Counted from the first letter of the stretch, positions 1 through 8,563 are shown. The stretch is DNA of 64,000 nucleotides from Catellatospora coxensis (GCF_016862635.1 NZ_BONI01000002.1:186001-250000), one strand, 5' to 3'. Notes: generated by a model from the letters alone, not told the origin. Made by a program: numbers and translations.

Positions 1-2
1 AA

Positions 3-374
3 ACACCGGAGGCGACCGCGGCCGGGATCGCCGCGGCCCTGGTCGAGTGGCGCGAGTGGCTCGACGATCTGGCGGAGCGGTTCGACCGGTTCCTGCCGTT
101 GCCCGCCGATGACGTGGACGGCTGGGAGCGCGCGGTCGCGCATCTGGTGACCGCGGTCGGTGACCGCACGCAGTACGAGTCCGGCTGGTACGACTGCTGC
201 AAGACCGTGCTCGGCTGGTTGCTCGAAGCGGCCGGCATCGAACCCGAGCGCCGGAAGGACCTGCTCGAACACGCGGTCTCCGGCCGCTTCGCCAGCTGGG
301 TGGAGCCGGCGCGGGCGGTCGTGGAGTCGGTGGCCGAGGACCTGGCCCGGCGGGTGGCCGTTGACCACGCCTGA
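3..374 (+). CDS. Conserved hypothetical protein, 5' end outside window; partner of the Fic-like gene
   Basis: The frame is open from base 3, so the true start lies upstream of the window; 123 residues are visible. The product looks soluble and mostly helical, rich in Trp, Arg and Glu, with no signal peptide or membrane segment. I do not recognise the family. The stop lies inside the following Fic-like gene, which begins at the TTG at 361, giving a 14-base overlap that implies translational coupling. That pairing suggests the two proteins act together, possibly as regulator and effector; this is inference from position only. Confidence 0.65.
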   Translation, partial: TPEATAAGIAAALVEWREWLDDLAERFDRFLPLPADDVDGWERAVAHLVTAVGDRTQYESGWYDCCKTVLGWLLEAAGIEPERRKDLLEHAVSGRFASWVEPARAVVESVAEDLARRVAVDHA

Positions 375-999
375 CCATCTGGCGGTGTGGCAGCGGGTGC
401 GGGAGGGCGTGGGCTGGCGGGATGTCGTCGCGCACCCGGCAGCGCCGGTGTCGGCGGCGCGTGACGGCTTCGCCGTTTTCGTCCACGGGTCGGCCGGGCG
501 TGACCCGCAACGGGCGAGCCGCCTGCTGGCCGCGTACGCCGAGGTGCGGCTCGAAGCCGCGGCCGGCGCCGACCTCACCGTGGACCTGCTGGCCCGCTGG
601 AATGGGACCTGTCGTGGTGTCCCGGCCGCGTCGTTTCGCCGGGCGGCGGCGTACGCGAAGAACGGCCGGGAACGGTACGGGCTGCACGCCGACACCGAGG
701 ACCGGTTCGTCTCGTGTCTGGCGCAGGCCGCCGACCGGCAGACTCCGGTGACGGCCCGCGCGGCGCGGGCCTACCTCGACGTGGCGTTCTTCCACCCGTA
801 CGACGACGGCAACGCCCGCCTGGCCGGGCTGGTGCTGCAGTTCGTGCTGCTGCGCGAGCGCGTCGAGCTCGACGAGGTCGCGCCGATCCTCACGACGGTG
901 CGCCGCGCCGACGACGCCGAGGGGGCCGCGGACCTGGCCCGGCTGGTCCACGGGATCGCGGCGGCCACCCGTCGCCGCCGGCTGCGGGCGGACGGGTGA
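361..999 (+). CDS. Fic/Doc-like protein
   Basis: This encodes 212 aa from the TTG at 361; GTG at 385 is an alternative. Near residue 145 it carries HPYDDGNAR, a close match to the Fic signature HPFxxGN(G/K)R that holds the catalytic His and binds nucleotide phosphates. Known Fic and Doc proteins transfer AMP or phosphate to target proteins, and many are toxins. Here the second Gly of the signature is Ala, so the exact chemistry cannot be called. I see no clear (S/T)xxxE(G/N) inhibitory helix. It is coupled to the gene before it. Assignment to the Fic fold rests on one motif in a mostly helical context. Confidence 0.7.
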   Translation: MTTPDHLAVWQRVREGVGWRDVVAHPAAPVSAARDGFAVFVHGSAGRDPQRASRLLAAYAEVRLEAAAGADLTVDLLARWNGTCRGVPAASFRRAAAYAKNGRERYGLHADTEDRFVSCLAQAADRQTPVTARAARAYLDVAFFHPYDDGNARLAGLVLQFVLLRERVELDEVAPILTTVRRADDAEGAADLARLVHGIAAATRRRRLRADG

Positions 1000-1040
1000 C
1001 CTCACCTCGCTCCCCGCGCATCCCCGCCGAGCGCGCCACC

Positions 1041-1070
1041 TTGACAGGCAAGCGGATACTTGCCTAACGT
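1041..1070 (+). promoter_or_regulatory. Promoter with operator in the spacer, leaderless start
   Basis: TTGACA at 1041-1046 and TAACGT at 1065-1070 form a sigma-A-like promoter with an 18-bp spacer. The spacer is almost filled by a perfect inverted repeat, AGGCAAG-N6-CTTGCCT (1046-1052 and 1059-1065). The ATG of the next gene is only 7 bases after the -10 element, so the transcript is probably leaderless. A repressor bound here would block RNA polymerase directly. The regulator is not identifiable in the window. Confidence 0.75.
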
Positions 1071-1076
1071 TCGGTC

Positions 1077-1469
1077 ATGAACACCGACGACCCCGCGATC
1101 ACCCCGTTCCTGATGTTCGAAGGCGCCGCCACCGACGCCATGAACTTCTACGTCTCGCTGTTCGACGACGGCGAGATCCTCTCCGTGACGCCGCACCAGG
1201 GCGAGCACACCGGCGTGCAGCTCGCCGAATTCAAGGTGGCCGGGCAGCGGCTGCTGTGCAGCGACAGCTACGTCAAGCACGCCTTCACGTTCACGCCGTC
1301 ACTGTCGCTGTTCGTCAAATGCAGGGACGAGGCCGAACTCACCCGCCTGCACGCGGCGCTGTCCGACGGCGGCCACGACCTCATGCCACCGTCGAACTAC
1401 GGCTTCAGCACCCGGTTCGCCTGGGTCAGCGACCGCTTCGGAGTGTCCTGGCAGCTCAACCTGCCCTGA
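1077..1469 (+). CDS. VOC-superfamily protein, PhnB/3-dmu-9_3-mt type
   Basis: This 130-aa protein is the usual length for the PhnB-like branch of the vicinal oxygen chelate superfamily. It opens with the typical TPFLMFEG strand and ends FGVSWQLN, which closes the glyoxalase-like beta-alpha-beta-beta-beta fold. Members are cytoplasmic dimers often annotated as 3-demethylubiquinone methyltransferase-like, but most lack a proven reaction and are controlled by stress-responsive repressors. No ribosome binding site precedes the ATG, which fits the leaderless promoter directly upstream. The gene stands alone between the Fic pair and a convergent subtilase fusion. Function beyond the family is unknown. 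Confidence 0.85.
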   Translation: MNTDDPAITPFLMFEGAATDAMNFYVSLFDDGEILSVTPHQGEHTGVQLAEFKVAGQRLLCSDSYVKHAFTFTPSLSLFVKCRDEAELTRLHAALSDGGHDLMPPSNYGFSTRFAWVSDRFGVSWQLNLP

Positions 1470-1520
1470 CCGGCGGCCGCGGACCTCACGGCGTCGCCGC
1501 GGAGCTGCCGCGTCGGCGGT

Positions 1521-4295
1521 TCAGGCCCAGCCGTTGCGGGCGGCCGCCCAGCCGAGCTGGATGCGGCTCTCGACGCCGGCCTTGGTCATGAGCTGCCGGA
1601 TCCGGCGGTGGACGGTGCGCAGCGACAGGCACAGCTGGTTGGCCACGGCGTGGACGGTCAGACCCGACAGCAGCAGGGCCAGCACCTGCCGGTCCAGGTC
1701 GTCGAGCTGGTTCTCGGTGACCGTGTCGTCGGCGTCGGCCGGTTCGAGCGGGAACGCCCGCGCCCATTCGGCCTCGAAGAAGGCGATCAGGACCGCGAGC
1801 AGGCCGCTGCGGTGGACCAGCACCGACGTCGGCGAGGCCGACGAGTGCAGCGGCAGCAGCGCGGTATGCCCGTCGACGATCATCATCTTGACCGGTACCT
1901 CGTCGACGACCCGGATCTCCTGCCCGGCCGCCAGCGATGCGCGCACGTCGGCCTGCATGTCCTGGGCGAGCAGCGCCTCGCGGTCGAGCAGCGCCCGGTA
2001 GCGTACGCCGCGTTTCATACCGGCGATCTCGGCGACGTTCTCCCGGTGCGGGACGACCCGCAGGTTCGGCACGACCATGGACAGCACCTCGTGGCGGGCC
2101 GCCTCCTGGATCTGGAAGAACCGCCGCCGGACGTCGGCGACGTCGGTGAGCACCTCGATCACGTCGTGGCGCAGGTCCGGGGAGCGGAACTGGTCGACCA
2201 GGTCGGTCACGGCCCGTTCGGCGTCGCGCAAGTCGTCCTGGCGCTGCCTGAGCAGCGCGGCCAGGGTGACGCCGGGCGGCGCGGGCACGTACACGGGATC
2301 GGGCTCCGTGCCCGGTGTGCCCAGCAGCCCCTGCTCGCCGAGCCGCTGCACCTCCAGCCACACCGACAGGTGCTCGCCGTTGGTGTCCTTGACCGAGAAC
2401 GTCAGGTCGTGGCGCTCCTCCTCCAGGAACATGCCGAGCGTGGTGCGCGTCGCCGCGCCCGCGCCGCCGGTCGCGGCGATCTCGCCGAGATAGCGGCGGC
2501 CGGGCGCCCCGAGCTGCGGGTGCGCGGTGGCGGTCACCGACGCGGTGCCGTGGGCCGGGACGACGAGCGTGGACGCCGACAGGGTGAACATGCCCGGCGC
2601 CGGGGTCCCCTCGTCGGCGTGCGGGTCGCTGTCGTACGGGCCGCCGGCGACGTGGCCGGTCACGTCCAGCTGCAGCGACACCGGGCTGTCGCCGGTGTTG
2701 GTGTAGGTGACGGTCCGGTCGATCGGGGTCGGGCTGACCCGGCCCCACTCCTGGAACCCGAAGTACGCCGAACCCGTCGCGGTCACGGCGGCGTTCAGCC
2801 CGGCCGGGATGTCCACCCGCCCCGACCCCACCTGGTATGCCGTGTAGCCGTCCAGGCGCGCGGCGGTGCTCATGAGCGCGTCCTTGAGCTGCCCGGCCCG
2901 CCACTCGGGATGCCGCTGGGCGAGGATCGCCGCCGCTCCCGCCACATGCGGGGTCGCCATCGAGGTGCCGCTCATCGACGTGTAGTAGCCGTCGGCGGCG
3001 TTGCCGCCCGACCGGGCGGCGAGGATGTCCACGCCGGGTGCGGCGAGGTCGGGCTTGAGCGAGTAGTCGCCGAAACGGGGGCCGCGGCTGGCGAAGTCGG
3101 CGAGCCGGTCGGCCGAGTCGATCGCGGTGACCGTCAGGGCCGCGTCGGCCGCACCCGGCGGCGTGATCCACGCCTCGCCCCAGGAGTTGCCCGCGGCGAC
3201 CACGAACAGCGTGCCCTTGTCGGCGGTGAGCTGGTCGACCGCGGCGCTCATCGGGTCGGAGCCGTCGGTCGGCTGGTTGCTGCCCAGGCTCATGTTGACC
3301 ACGCGGGCGCCCTGCGCGGCCGCCCACTCCATGCCCGCGATGATCCAGGAGTCCTCGCCGTAGCCGCCGTCGGCGAGCACCTTTCCGACGATGAGGTCCG
3401 CGCCGGGCGCGACGCCCTTCTCCTGTCCGCCGGAGGCGGCGCCGCTGCCGGCGACGGTCGAGGCGACGTGGGTGCCGTGGCCGTGCCCGTCGGCGACGGT
3501 CTCGCCCGGCACGAAGCTGGCCGTGGTGGCGACCCGGCCCGCGAGGTCGGGGTGGTTCAGGTCGACGCCGGTGTCCAGGACCGCGACCTTCACGCCCTTG
3601 CCGTCGTATCCGGCCGACCACGCCTGCGGCGCGCCGATGTGGGCGGTGCTGTCGGCCAGGTTCACCCGCACCTTGCCGTCGAGCCAGACCTTCGCGATCC
3701 CGTCGGCGAGCACCGGTTTCGGGTTCACGTCGAAGGTGACCGCGCGCGGGGTGAGGGCTTCCCAGACGTGGCGCATCTTCTGCTTGGCGGCCTTGACGGC
3801 CGAGCCGCGCACGCTGGTCAGCGGCCGCAGCTTCGTCGTGCCGACCGGGGCGGGTTTCGCGGCGCCCTTGGCGTCGGCGTAGCCGACGATCAGCGGGATG
3901 CCGTCGGAGTGCTGGTCGTCGTACCCGTTCTCGATCAGCAGCGTGACGTCGAACAGCCTGCGGTCTAGCGTGCCCGCCGCGACGTAGGGCATGACCTCGG
4001 CGGGGAAGACGAACAGGTCGTCGCCGATCGTCTGCACGTGCACGCCGCCCCGGGCGCCGCCGGGACGCCGGACGTCGGTGGCGTACTCGCCCTTGGCCGT
4101 CTCGGTCACCGAGACGACGTCACCGGTGATGAGCGTGACCGTGGTGGTGGGGCCCGGGCGCGCCGGTGCCGCCATCGCGGCGTCGGCGGCGGATCGCGCC
4201 AGCGGGCCGACGAGCAGCGTCGAGGCGAGCGCGCCGACCGCGAACGCGGCCAGCAGGCGGCGCCCGCTGCGGCGGAGCAGTAGGTGAGGGGACAT
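1521..4295 (-). CDS. In-frame fusion of a secreted S8 subtilase and a LuxR-type regulator
   Basis: The first part of this 924-aa frame is a secreted subtilisin-like protease. It has a signal peptide over residues 1-42 ending in a hydrophobic Ala/Leu stretch, a propeptide to about 215, and the catalytic triad Asp241 (VAVLDTG), His273 (GHGTH) and Ser445 (SGTSMATPH). Around residue 650-660 the protease beta-domain stops abruptly. The sequence becomes a cytoplasmic regulator of the TrmB-like/LuxR class: YVPAPPG, a coiled PHP-like helix region, then a LuxR helix-turn-helix at about 862-920 (SLRTVHRRIRQLMTKAGV). The wing domain that normally starts such regulators is missing, as is the protease C-terminus. 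The frame is continuous, so either a chimaera is made or this is the scar of a deletion joining two neighbours. A secreted DNA-binding domain makes little sense, so the regulator half is probably not functional. Confidence 0.85.
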   Translation of the reverse strand: MSPHLLLRRSGRRLLAAFAVGALASTLLVGPLARSAADAAMAAPARPGPTTTVTLITGDVVSVTETAKGEYATDVRRPGGARGGVHVQTIGDDLFVFPAEVMPYVAAGTLDRRLFDVTLLIENGYDDQHSDGIPLIVGYADAKGAAKPAPVGTTKLRPLTSVRGSAVKAAKQKMRHVWEALTPRAVTFDVNPKPVLADGIAKVWLDGKVRVNLADSTAHIGAPQAWSAGYDGKGVKVAVLDTGVDLNHPDLAGRVATTASFVPGETVADGHGHGTHVASTVAGSGAASGGQEKGVAPGADLIVGKVLADGGYGEDSWIIAGMEWAAAQGARVVNMSLGSNQPTDGSDPMSAAVDQLTADKGTLFVVAAGNSWGEAWITPPGAADAALTVTAIDSADRLADFASRGPRFGDYSLKPDLAAPGVDILAARSGGNAADGYYTSMSGTSMATPHVAGAAAILAQRHPEWRAGQLKDALMSTAARLDGYTAYQVGSGRVDIPAGLNAAVTATGSAYFGFQEWGRVSPTPIDRTVTYTNTGDSPVSLQLDVTGHVAGGPYDSDPHADEGTPAPGMFTLSASTLVVPAHGTASVTATAHPQLGAPGRRYLGEIAATGGAGAATRTTLGMFLEEERHDLTFSVKDTNGEHLSVWLEVQRLGEQGLLGTPGTEPDPVYVPAPPGVTLAALLRQRQDDLRDAERAVTDLVDQFRSPDLRHDVIEVLTDVADVRRRFFQIQEAARHEVLSMVVPNLRVVPHRENVAEIAGMKRGVRYRALLDREALLAQDMQADVRASLAAGQEIRVVDEVPVKMMIVDGHTALLPLHSSASPTSVLVHRSGLLAVLIAFFEAEWARAFPLEPADADDTVTENQLDDLDRQVLALLLSGLTVHAVANQLCLSLRTVHRRIRQLMTKAGVESRIQLGWAAARNGWA

Positions 4296-4491
4296 GCACG
4301 GATCTCACCGGCCGGCGGCGGGTTCCCGGAAGGCGTCGGCGCTGGCGGCGTACTGCCATGGCAGGGATCAGCCACCAGCGTTCCTCGTCCTTGAACCGAT
4401 CCAGAAAGCGTGTCGATCGGTTTGCGTCCGGTGGAAGCGAGAGAATCCACCTTGGTATTCGGTGGCGACTGTCTTGCAACCGGGAGCGCAG

Positions 4492-5325
4492 ATGGCCGAC
4501 TGGGACGGCGCCGGTTACGCGCACATCAGCGGGCTGCAGCGCGCCATGGCGACGGCCTCGCTGGAGTCCGTCGCGGTCACGGGCACCGAGCAGGTGCTCG
4601 ACGTCGGCTGCGGCGACGGGTATGTGACCCGGCTGATCGCGTCCCGGGTGCCCGACGGAGCCGTGCTCGGCGTGGATCCGTCACCCCGGATGATCGAGGT
4701 GGCGCGCACCGCCGACGACCAGCTGGCCAACGTGTCGTTCGAGGTCGGCGACGTCGTCACCATGACGTTCGGGCCCGACTTCGACCTCGTCGTCTCGTTC
4801 AACGCGCTGCACTGGGTGGCCGAGCAGGAGACCGCCTACCGCAACATCGCGGCGGCGCTCAAACCCACCGGGCGGGTGCTGGTGCAGTTCGTCTGCCAGG
4901 GTCCCCGGCGCAGTGTCGAACGCGTCGCGATGGACACGGCGCACGATCCGCGCTGGGCGCACGCGTTCGACGGCTTCACGCAGCCGTACGTGCACATCGA
5001 GCCCGACGCACTGTCCGCGATCGCGGGACGTGCGGGCCTGGAGGTCGTACAGCGGTCGGTCGTCGACCGCGAATGGGACTTCGGCTCGCGTGAGCAGTTC
5101 GCGCAGTGGTGCACGGTCGGGTTCGCGGACTGGACCTCACGGCTGCCGGCCGCGGACGTCCCCGCGTTCGTCGACGCCGTCGTCGACGGATACCAGACGG
5201 TCACCGGTGAACCGGGGGTGTTCCGGTTCCTGCAGTTGCGGGCCGAGCTGCGGCCGCGACAGTCGCGGCCCGTTTCGCCCGGCGGGCTTCCCGGACCGTG
5301 TCAGGCGTCTGAACGCCAGGGCTGA
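4492..5325 (+). CDS. Class I SAM-dependent methyltransferase
   Basis: This encodes 277 aa from the ATG at 4492; the frame is open further upstream, but the methyltransferase homology begins here. Motif I is VLDVGCGDGY near residue 38, followed by an acidic residue after the second strand (GVDPS) that would bind the ribose of SAM. Motif II-like FDLVVSFNALHW matches the trans-aconitate methyltransferase and UbiE-like group. The C-terminal half (DREWDFGSREQFAQW) resembles the substrate cap of that group. It is cytoplasmic, divergent from the subtilase fusion, and 40 bases from the following hypothetical gene. Substrate unknown. Confidence 0.88.
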   Translation: MADWDGAGYAHISGLQRAMATASLESVAVTGTEQVLDVGCGDGYVTRLIASRVPDGAVLGVDPSPRMIEVARTADDQLANVSFEVGDVVTMTFGPDFDLVVSFNALHWVAEQETAYRNIAAALKPTGRVLVQFVCQGPRRSVERVAMDTAHDPRWAHAFDGFTQPYVHIEPDALSAIAGRAGLEVVQRSVVDREWDFGSREQFAQWCTVGFADWTSRLPAADVPAFVDAVVDGYQTVTGEPGVFRFLQLRAELRPRQSRPVSPGGLPGPCQASERQG

Positions 5326-5364
5326 GAAATCGCCGGTGCGCTGCGGTGACTACAGTGCGCGCCC

Positions 5365-5937
5365 ATGGGACACGTTCTGGCCCGCGTCGCCGGCTATGGC
5401 ATGGTGCTGACGCCGTACTGGCCGTACAAGTTCGAACGGTCCGACGCCGCGCCCGACGCCGTGGTGGTGACGAACCGGGGTGCAGCCGGCCCGGCGAAGG
5501 CGCTCCTCGACCCGGCGGACGCGCACTCCGTACCCGGCGTCGTCGACGTGGAACCCGGCCCGGACCATCCGTTCTGGGTCATCGAGACCAGCGCCTTCAT
5601 CGCGGCCTGGCCGGCAGGCTTCAGCGTCGAGTCGACCAGCGAGCCGTACTGCCTCGCCGGCGAGCACGACGCGTCGATCTCCGTGCAGGGCCCGGTGCGC
5701 ATCGCCGACCCGGACGTGATGATCACCCCCGGTCAGACGGTCGTCGCCCGCCGCACGATGGGCCCTGACGTGCAGGTCATCGAGCTGGCGTACGAGCACG
5801 ACGGCGAACCGTGGTGGCAGGGCGTTTACCTGTATCCGCGCAAGGACGGCCGCGTGCTCGTCGTCACCGCCCAGTCCCGCGAGCCGGGCATCGCCACGGC
5901 CCGCCGGGGCGTGGAGTGGATGCTGGCCCTGACGTGA
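5365..5937 (+). CDS. Conserved hypothetical protein
   Basis: This 190-aa soluble protein has no signal peptide, no membrane segment and no motif I recognise. It has alternating beta-strand-like stretches (VVVTNRG, FWVIETSAF, GVYLYPRKDGRVLVVTAQS), which suggest a compact beta-rich fold. It follows the methyltransferase by 40 bases on the same strand and is closed by a strong terminator hairpin starting right after its stop, so the two may share a transcript. Codon use is typical of the region and supports a real gene. Confidence 0.7.
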   Translation: MGHVLARVAGYGMVLTPYWPYKFERSDAAPDAVVVTNRGAAGPAKALLDPADAHSVPGVVDVEPGPDHPFWVIETSAFIAAWPAGFSVESTSEPYCLAGEHDASISVQGPVRIADPDVMITPGQTVVARRTMGPDVQVIELAYEHDGEPWWQGVYLYPRKDGRVLVVTAQSREPGIATARRGVEWMLALT

Positions 5938-5972
5938 GGGGCGGCGCGACTCTGCTGGAGTCGCGCCGCCCC
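5938..5972 (+). terminator. Intrinsic terminator
   Basis: A perfect 14-bp stem (GGGGCGGCGCGACT at 5938-5951 pairing with 5959-5972) with a 7-base loop begins one base after the stop of the upstream gene and is followed by a short T-rich run. It probably ends the methyltransferase/hypothetical transcript. Symmetry means it could also serve the convergent serine hydrolase gene. Confidence 0.85.
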
Positions 5973-6051
5973 TGTCTTCGATCCCTGCGTTCGACGCCGA
6001 CCGCCACGTCACGGTGGCCGTCGTCCGTGTCTGCTGGATGCGGGCCTGCTG

Positions 6052-7281
6052 TCAGTCGTCGAGCGACTGGTAGACCGTGGTCCAGAAGTCGTGCATCGCC
6101 CGGATGGAGTCCGGGACCGACGCCCCGACCTGGGTGAGCAGGATGCCGGTGAGCTGCTCGTTCGGGTCGGCGTAGGTCGAGGTGCCGCTGCCGCCGTCCC
6201 AGCCGAACTGGCCGATGTTGGCGTAGTCGCCGCGGTAGGTGCGCACCGCCATCCCGTAGCCCCAGCCGCCGTGCTGGCCCTGACCGAACGAGATGTGGAC
6301 GTTGTCGCGGGCCATGGCGTTGCGGGCGGCGTTCTGCTCGGGTGTGAGCTGGTTGGTGGTCATCAGCTGGACGGCGGGCCGGGACAGGATCCGTTCGGAG
6401 CCGTGCATGCCGTCGTTGAGCAGCATCCGGAAGTAGGCGTGGTAGTCGTCGACGGTGGAGACCAGCCCGCCACCGCCGCCGGCGAACGCCGGAGCCTGGC
6501 TCCACCTCCCGCTCTCCGAGTCGTCCCACACGTGGAACTCCCCGGTCTGCGGGTCGGGGGCGTACAGCGGCGGCAGCCGGTCGATCTTGTCGTCGGGCAC
6601 GTGGAAACCGGTGTCGTTCATCCCCAGCGGCTCGAAGAGCCGTTCGGCCAGGAACGACTCGAACGGCTGGCCCGACGCCCGGGCGACGAGCACGCCGAGC
6701 AGGTCGTTGCTGATGTGGTACTGCCACTGCTCGCCGGGCTGGTGCATCAGCGGCAGCGCGCCGAGCCAGCGCAGCCACTCGTCCGGCTCGGGCATCGGCT
6801 CGGGCAGGTTCGGGGTGAGCCCCTGCTCGAAGATCGCGCCCATGATCGGGGTGCCGAGCGCTGTCATGTCCATGCCGATCCCGAACGTGGAGGTCAGCAC
6901 GTCCCGTACGGTGATCGGCCGCCGGGCAGGGACGGTGTCGTCCAGGGGGCTGTCGATCCGGGTCAGCACCCTCCGGTCGGCGAGTTCGGGCAGCCACTGC
7001 TGCACCGGGTCGTCCAGCCGCAGCCGGCACTCGTCGAGCAGGATCATGGCCGCGGCGACGGTGACCGGCTTGGAGGTCGAGGCCATCCGGAAGATCGTGT
7101 CGCGGCTCATCGGCGGGCCGCCGTCGTGGCGCATCGTTCCGATCGTCTCGACATGGGTCTGGTCGCCGCGGCTGACCAGTGCGACCAGGCCGGGGATCTT
7201 GCCGGAGTCGACGTGCCGTGCCAGCACGTCGTGCAGCTTGTGCAGCCCCGTCTTGGAGAAACCGCCGTTGCTGTTGTTCAT
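6052..7281 (-). CDS. Serine hydrolase of the beta-lactamase/class C family
   Basis: This 409-aa cytoplasmic protein starts with ATG and has an AGGAG-type site just upstream. The SxxK motif STSK lies near residue 72 in FRMASTSKPVT, with the Tyr of the second motif in WQYHISNDLLG. These are the nucleophile, general base and Tyr-x-Asn elements of class C beta-lactamase-like esterases and peptidases. There is no signal peptide, which favours an intracellular esterase or peptidase over an antibiotic-hydrolysing enzyme. Substrate cannot be told from sequence. It lies 155 bases downstream of a convergently terminated small gene, with two hairpins between. Confidence 0.88.
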   Translation of the reverse strand: MNNSNGGFSKTGLHKLHDVLARHVDSGKIPGLVALVSRGDQTHVETIGTMRHDGGPPMSRDTIFRMASTSKPVTVAAAMILLDECRLRLDDPVQQWLPELADRRVLTRIDSPLDDTVPARRPITVRDVLTSTFGIGMDMTALGTPIMGAIFEQGLTPNLPEPMPEPDEWLRWLGALPLMHQPGEQWQYHISNDLLGVLVARASGQPFESFLAERLFEPLGMNDTGFHVPDDKIDRLPPLYAPDPQTGEFHVWDDSESGRWSQAPAFAGGGGGLVSTVDDYHAYFRMLLNDGMHGSERILSRPAVQLMTTNQLTPEQNAARNAMARDNVHISFGQGQHGGWGYGMAVRTYRGDYANIGQFGWDGGSGTSTYADPNEQLTGILLTQVGASVPDSIRAMHDFWTTVYQSLDD

Positions 7282-7369
7282 GATGAATCTCCTCGTGTAC
7301 GCGTTCGGTCTGTTGGATCGGTTCCGGTTTGTCGTGGTGTTCGATGAGCGGTGCGCGGGATCGGGGTGG

Positions 7370-7394
7370 GCGACGCCGGTGTGACCGGCGTCGC
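7370..7394. terminator. Hairpin, first of a tandem pair
   Basis: GCGACGCCGGT pairs perfectly with ACCGGCGTCGC across a 3-base loop. Together with the neighbouring hairpin at 7400-7429 it separates the small gene at 7436-7840 from the serine hydrolase and probably stops transcription on the minus strand. Confidence 0.6.
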
Positions 7395-7399
7395 CCGGG

Positions 7400-7429
7400 G
7401 CCCCGGGGTCCGTGCCTGGACCCCGGGGC
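7400..7429 (-). terminator. Intrinsic terminator downstream of the small gene
   Basis: A 12-bp perfect stem built on CCCCGGGGTCC (7401-7411) and its complement (7418-7428), closed by a G-C pair, sits 6 bases past the stop of the minus-strand gene at 7436-7840. Confidence 0.75.
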
Positions 7430-7435
7430 AGGAGG

Positions 7436-7840
7436 TCACGCTGCGTCGAGCGCCGCGGTGATCTTGCGGATCATGTCCGCGACGGTGGGGCTGACGCCGT
7501 CCTTGCGGGTGGCTGCTTCGACGGCGACCAGGACGGTGCCGCGGAAGTTGTCGGCCTCGGCCGGGTCCTGCTTCTTGAGCAGGCTCATCGCCTCGGTGAG
7601 CGCCGGGAGCACCTGGTCGGCGATCGCGGCCACCGAGCTGCCCTTCAGCTTCACGGCCGTCGACTTCTCGGCGAGCACGTGCCCGACCGGGCCGGTGGCC
7701 GAGGCCAGGGCGATGGAGCCGTCGGTGGCGATCCGGTGCGGGGAGCCGCCGGCGGCGCCGGCTGCCGACAGGAGCGTCACGGCGCCGTACGCGGCGGTGC
7801 GCAGGGTGAGCTTGTCCTGGTGGTTGAGGGTGAGGGACAT
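7436..7840 (-). CDS. Conserved hypothetical protein, actinobacterial
   Basis: This 134-aa soluble protein starts with ATG preceded by AAGGAG. It opens MSLTLNHQDKLTLRTAAYGAV and has a central Gly/Ala/Ser-rich segment followed by amphipathic helices. Nothing identifies a catalytic site or DNA-binding motif. It is monocistronic: a long upstream region, and its own terminator pair downstream. I judge it real from the ribosome site, codon use and terminator; function is unknown. Confidence 0.75.
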   Translation of the reverse strand: MSLTLNHQDKLTLRTAAYGAVTLLSAAGAAGGSPHRIATDGSIALASATGPVGHVLAEKSTAVKLKGSSVAAIADQVLPALTEAMSLLKKQDPAEADNFRGTVLVAVEAATRKDGVSPTVADMIRKITAALDAA

Positions 7841-7993
7841 GGTGGGGTGCTCCTTCGAAGCCGGTACGAGATCGGATGGGCCGGACGGACGGCGGCACAG
7901 GGTCCGGGCCAGAGGTGGTGCTGAGTCCCCTGCCAGAGCCTTGAGTTCGTGTCGCCGAACCGCTCATGGCACCTACCGTCGTCGACCGTCCTG

Positions 7994-8470
7994 TCACCGA
8001 CCCGTCGCCGGCCTGACACGGCCACTGACATACCGGCGCGGCATCCGCTCCGGCGGCCTCCGCAGAGCGTGCAGCGCACGACCGGGCATGGTGCCGAGGA
8101 GGAGATCGCTGTGCCGACCAGCGGACACGGTGCAGATGTATTTCTCACTGAGGCGTGCCGCCCACGGCGGGACGCCAGTGGTTTCCTGAATGAGGTTCGA
8201 GAGGGTCCCACGGCACCTGTCAGGCGTGCACGCGGCGATCTTCCAGGTGAGCCGTCGCCGTCTGGTTGGCCGCCCATCGGGGATCTGACCGGCTGCCCAC
8301 GGTGTACCGGCTCGCTCGACGGGATGCGCGTCGAGCAGCTCCCGGATGCCGGCCCGGGCCACCATCACGCACGCGTGACGGTGCCGGAAGGCGAGCACGC
8401 ACAGCCGTCCCGGCTCCAGATGGAACACTGCCGCGTTGCTTGACGCCAGACGCGGGGCGTCGGCGCTCAC
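7994..8470 (-). CDS. Doubtful ORF, possibly remnant
   Basis: A 158-codon open frame in an otherwise gene-poor 720-base stretch. The middle (VFHLEPGRLCVLAFRHRHACVMVARAGIRELLDAHP) looks protein-like, but the second half is Arg/Pro-rich in the way of chance frames in GC-rich DNA. No ribosome site or family is recognisable. Best read as a low-confidence ORF or an eroded gene. Confidence 0.25.
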   Translation of the reverse strand: MSADAPRLASSNAAVFHLEPGRLCVLAFRHRHACVMVARAGIRELLDAHPVERAGTPWAAGQIPDGRPTRRRRLTWKIAACTPDRCRGTLSNLIQETTGVPPWAARLSEKYICTVSAGRHSDLLLGTMPGRALHALRRPPERMPRRYVSGRVRPATGR

Positions 8471-8563
8471 ATGGCGGGCATCCTCACGGTCGGCTCCGTT
8501 CGAGCCGCAATTCGCGCATGACGCGAGGTGATCCGCAGTCTTGATCGGCTTGCCAGGTCGGGT

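Noticed and set aside
1486-3968. Long open frames in other frames and on the opposite strand across the subtilase fusion
   Set aside because: They are Arg/Pro/Gly/His-rich, as expected for off-frames of GC-rich coding DNA, and have no family match; the fused protein explains the region.
6052-7281. Antibiotic-resistance beta-lactamase
   Set aside because: Cytoplasmic, no signal peptide; the family is mostly esterases and peptidases.
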